Source: Comamonadaceae bacterium (GTDB lineage Bacteria; Pseudomonadota; Gammaproteobacteria; Burkholderiales; Burkholderiaceae_C). From it: a DNA stretch of 33,974 nucleotides. Shown piece after piece: positions 33,089-33,974 of this stretch. Numbering within the stretch: position 1 is the first letter of the stretch; each line of letters starts with the position of its first letter. Where the stretch lies: the NCBI GenBank assembly GCA_947450695.1, contig CANFWV010000037.1, positions 1-33,974 on the forward strand, in the 5' to 3' direction. The translations under genes and the position numbers were made by a program. A model generated the notes under the pieces. The model was not told where the DNA came from. It ran no database searches and saw only the letters and a program-made list of their open reading frames with translations.

Positions 33089-33116
33089 CTTGAAGTTTCA
33101 GTACTTAACCCTAAAT
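33089..33116 (+). promoter_or_regulatory. Sigma-32 (heat shock) promoter of dnaK
   Basis: CTTGAAG (33089-33095), 13 bases, CCCTAAAT (33109-33116): nearly the same arrangement as the grpE promoter. It leaves a leader of about 100 bases before dnaK; an 11-base direct repeat (CATCAGGGTCT) occurs at 33080-33090 and near 33168-33178 in this gap. Confidence 0.7.
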
Positions 33117-33206
33117 CAGTTTCATAACAGCACACAAGCCGTTACATCGCCAAATCAGTCGCCCCTGACATCAGGGTCTACTGTCGGCAGCATCGATTAA
33201 AAATAA

Positions 33207-33974
<768 letters not shown>

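Overview
The window looks like chromosome from a metabolically versatile betaproteobacterium of the Burkholderiales, probably close to Comamonadaceae such as Polaromonas or Rhodoferax. This is inferred from protein flavour: two Bug/TctC binding proteins without their membrane partners, a grpE-dnaK order with sigma-32 promoters, and many small catabolic operons with LysR, MarR, GntR and LuxR regulators. No phage, insertion sequence or CRISPR array was seen. Two genes run off the edges: an enolase-superfamily enzyme on the left and dnaK on the right.

Layout. (1) 1-2008, minus: a Bug binding protein followed by an enolase-superfamily enzyme, with a strong hairpin between them. They are divergent from an old yellow enzyme (2157-3230), which meets a convergent LysR gene (3232-4137). 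(2) 4310-12111, plus: an eight-gene, mostly overlapping catabolic operon divergent from the LysR gene. It holds an NTF2-like protein, a maleylacetate-reductase-like enzyme, a TauD/TfdA dioxygenase, an FAH-family hydrolase, a Bug protein, an FMN 2-hydroxyacid oxidase, an MDR oxidoreductase and an ArsB/NhaD-type permease. I cannot assign its substrate, and it is the best candidate for an undescribed pathway. (3) 12133-12273: tRNA-Gly(CCC) and its terminator, then about 310 bases without a clear gene. (4) 12587-15430: a DUF1330 protein and a large soluble PAS-PAS-kinase-REC-Hpt hybrid kinase; the upstream gap carries what looks like a broken start of a second old yellow enzyme gene. (5) 15702-18414: a DMT exporter and a Pht5-like protein, divergent from a MarR regulator.

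(6) 18443-23045, minus: a uronate operon (uronate dehydrogenase, SMP-30-type lactonase, TRAP transporter P, Q and M). (7) 23294-24653, minus: 3-oxoacid CoA-transferase A and B, divergent from a PAS-LuxR regulator across a perfect inverted repeat. (8) 25349-29108: a small potassium channel, an AhpD-like protein, a glutaredoxin-like protein, a thioesterase and ETF-ubiquinone oxidoreductase. (9) 29140-31833: garR and garL, divergent from an FCD-type GntR regulator. (10) 32034 to the end: a small winged-helix protein, grpE and partial dnaK.

Regions 6 and 9 fit one pathway: uronate uptake, oxidation to aldarolactone, lactone opening to aldarate, then (after a dehydratase not seen here) GarL cleavage to pyruvate plus tartronate semialdehyde, and GarR reduction to glycerate. 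A 25-base element matching at 22 positions lies upstream of both operons and is the likely binding site of the GntR regulator.
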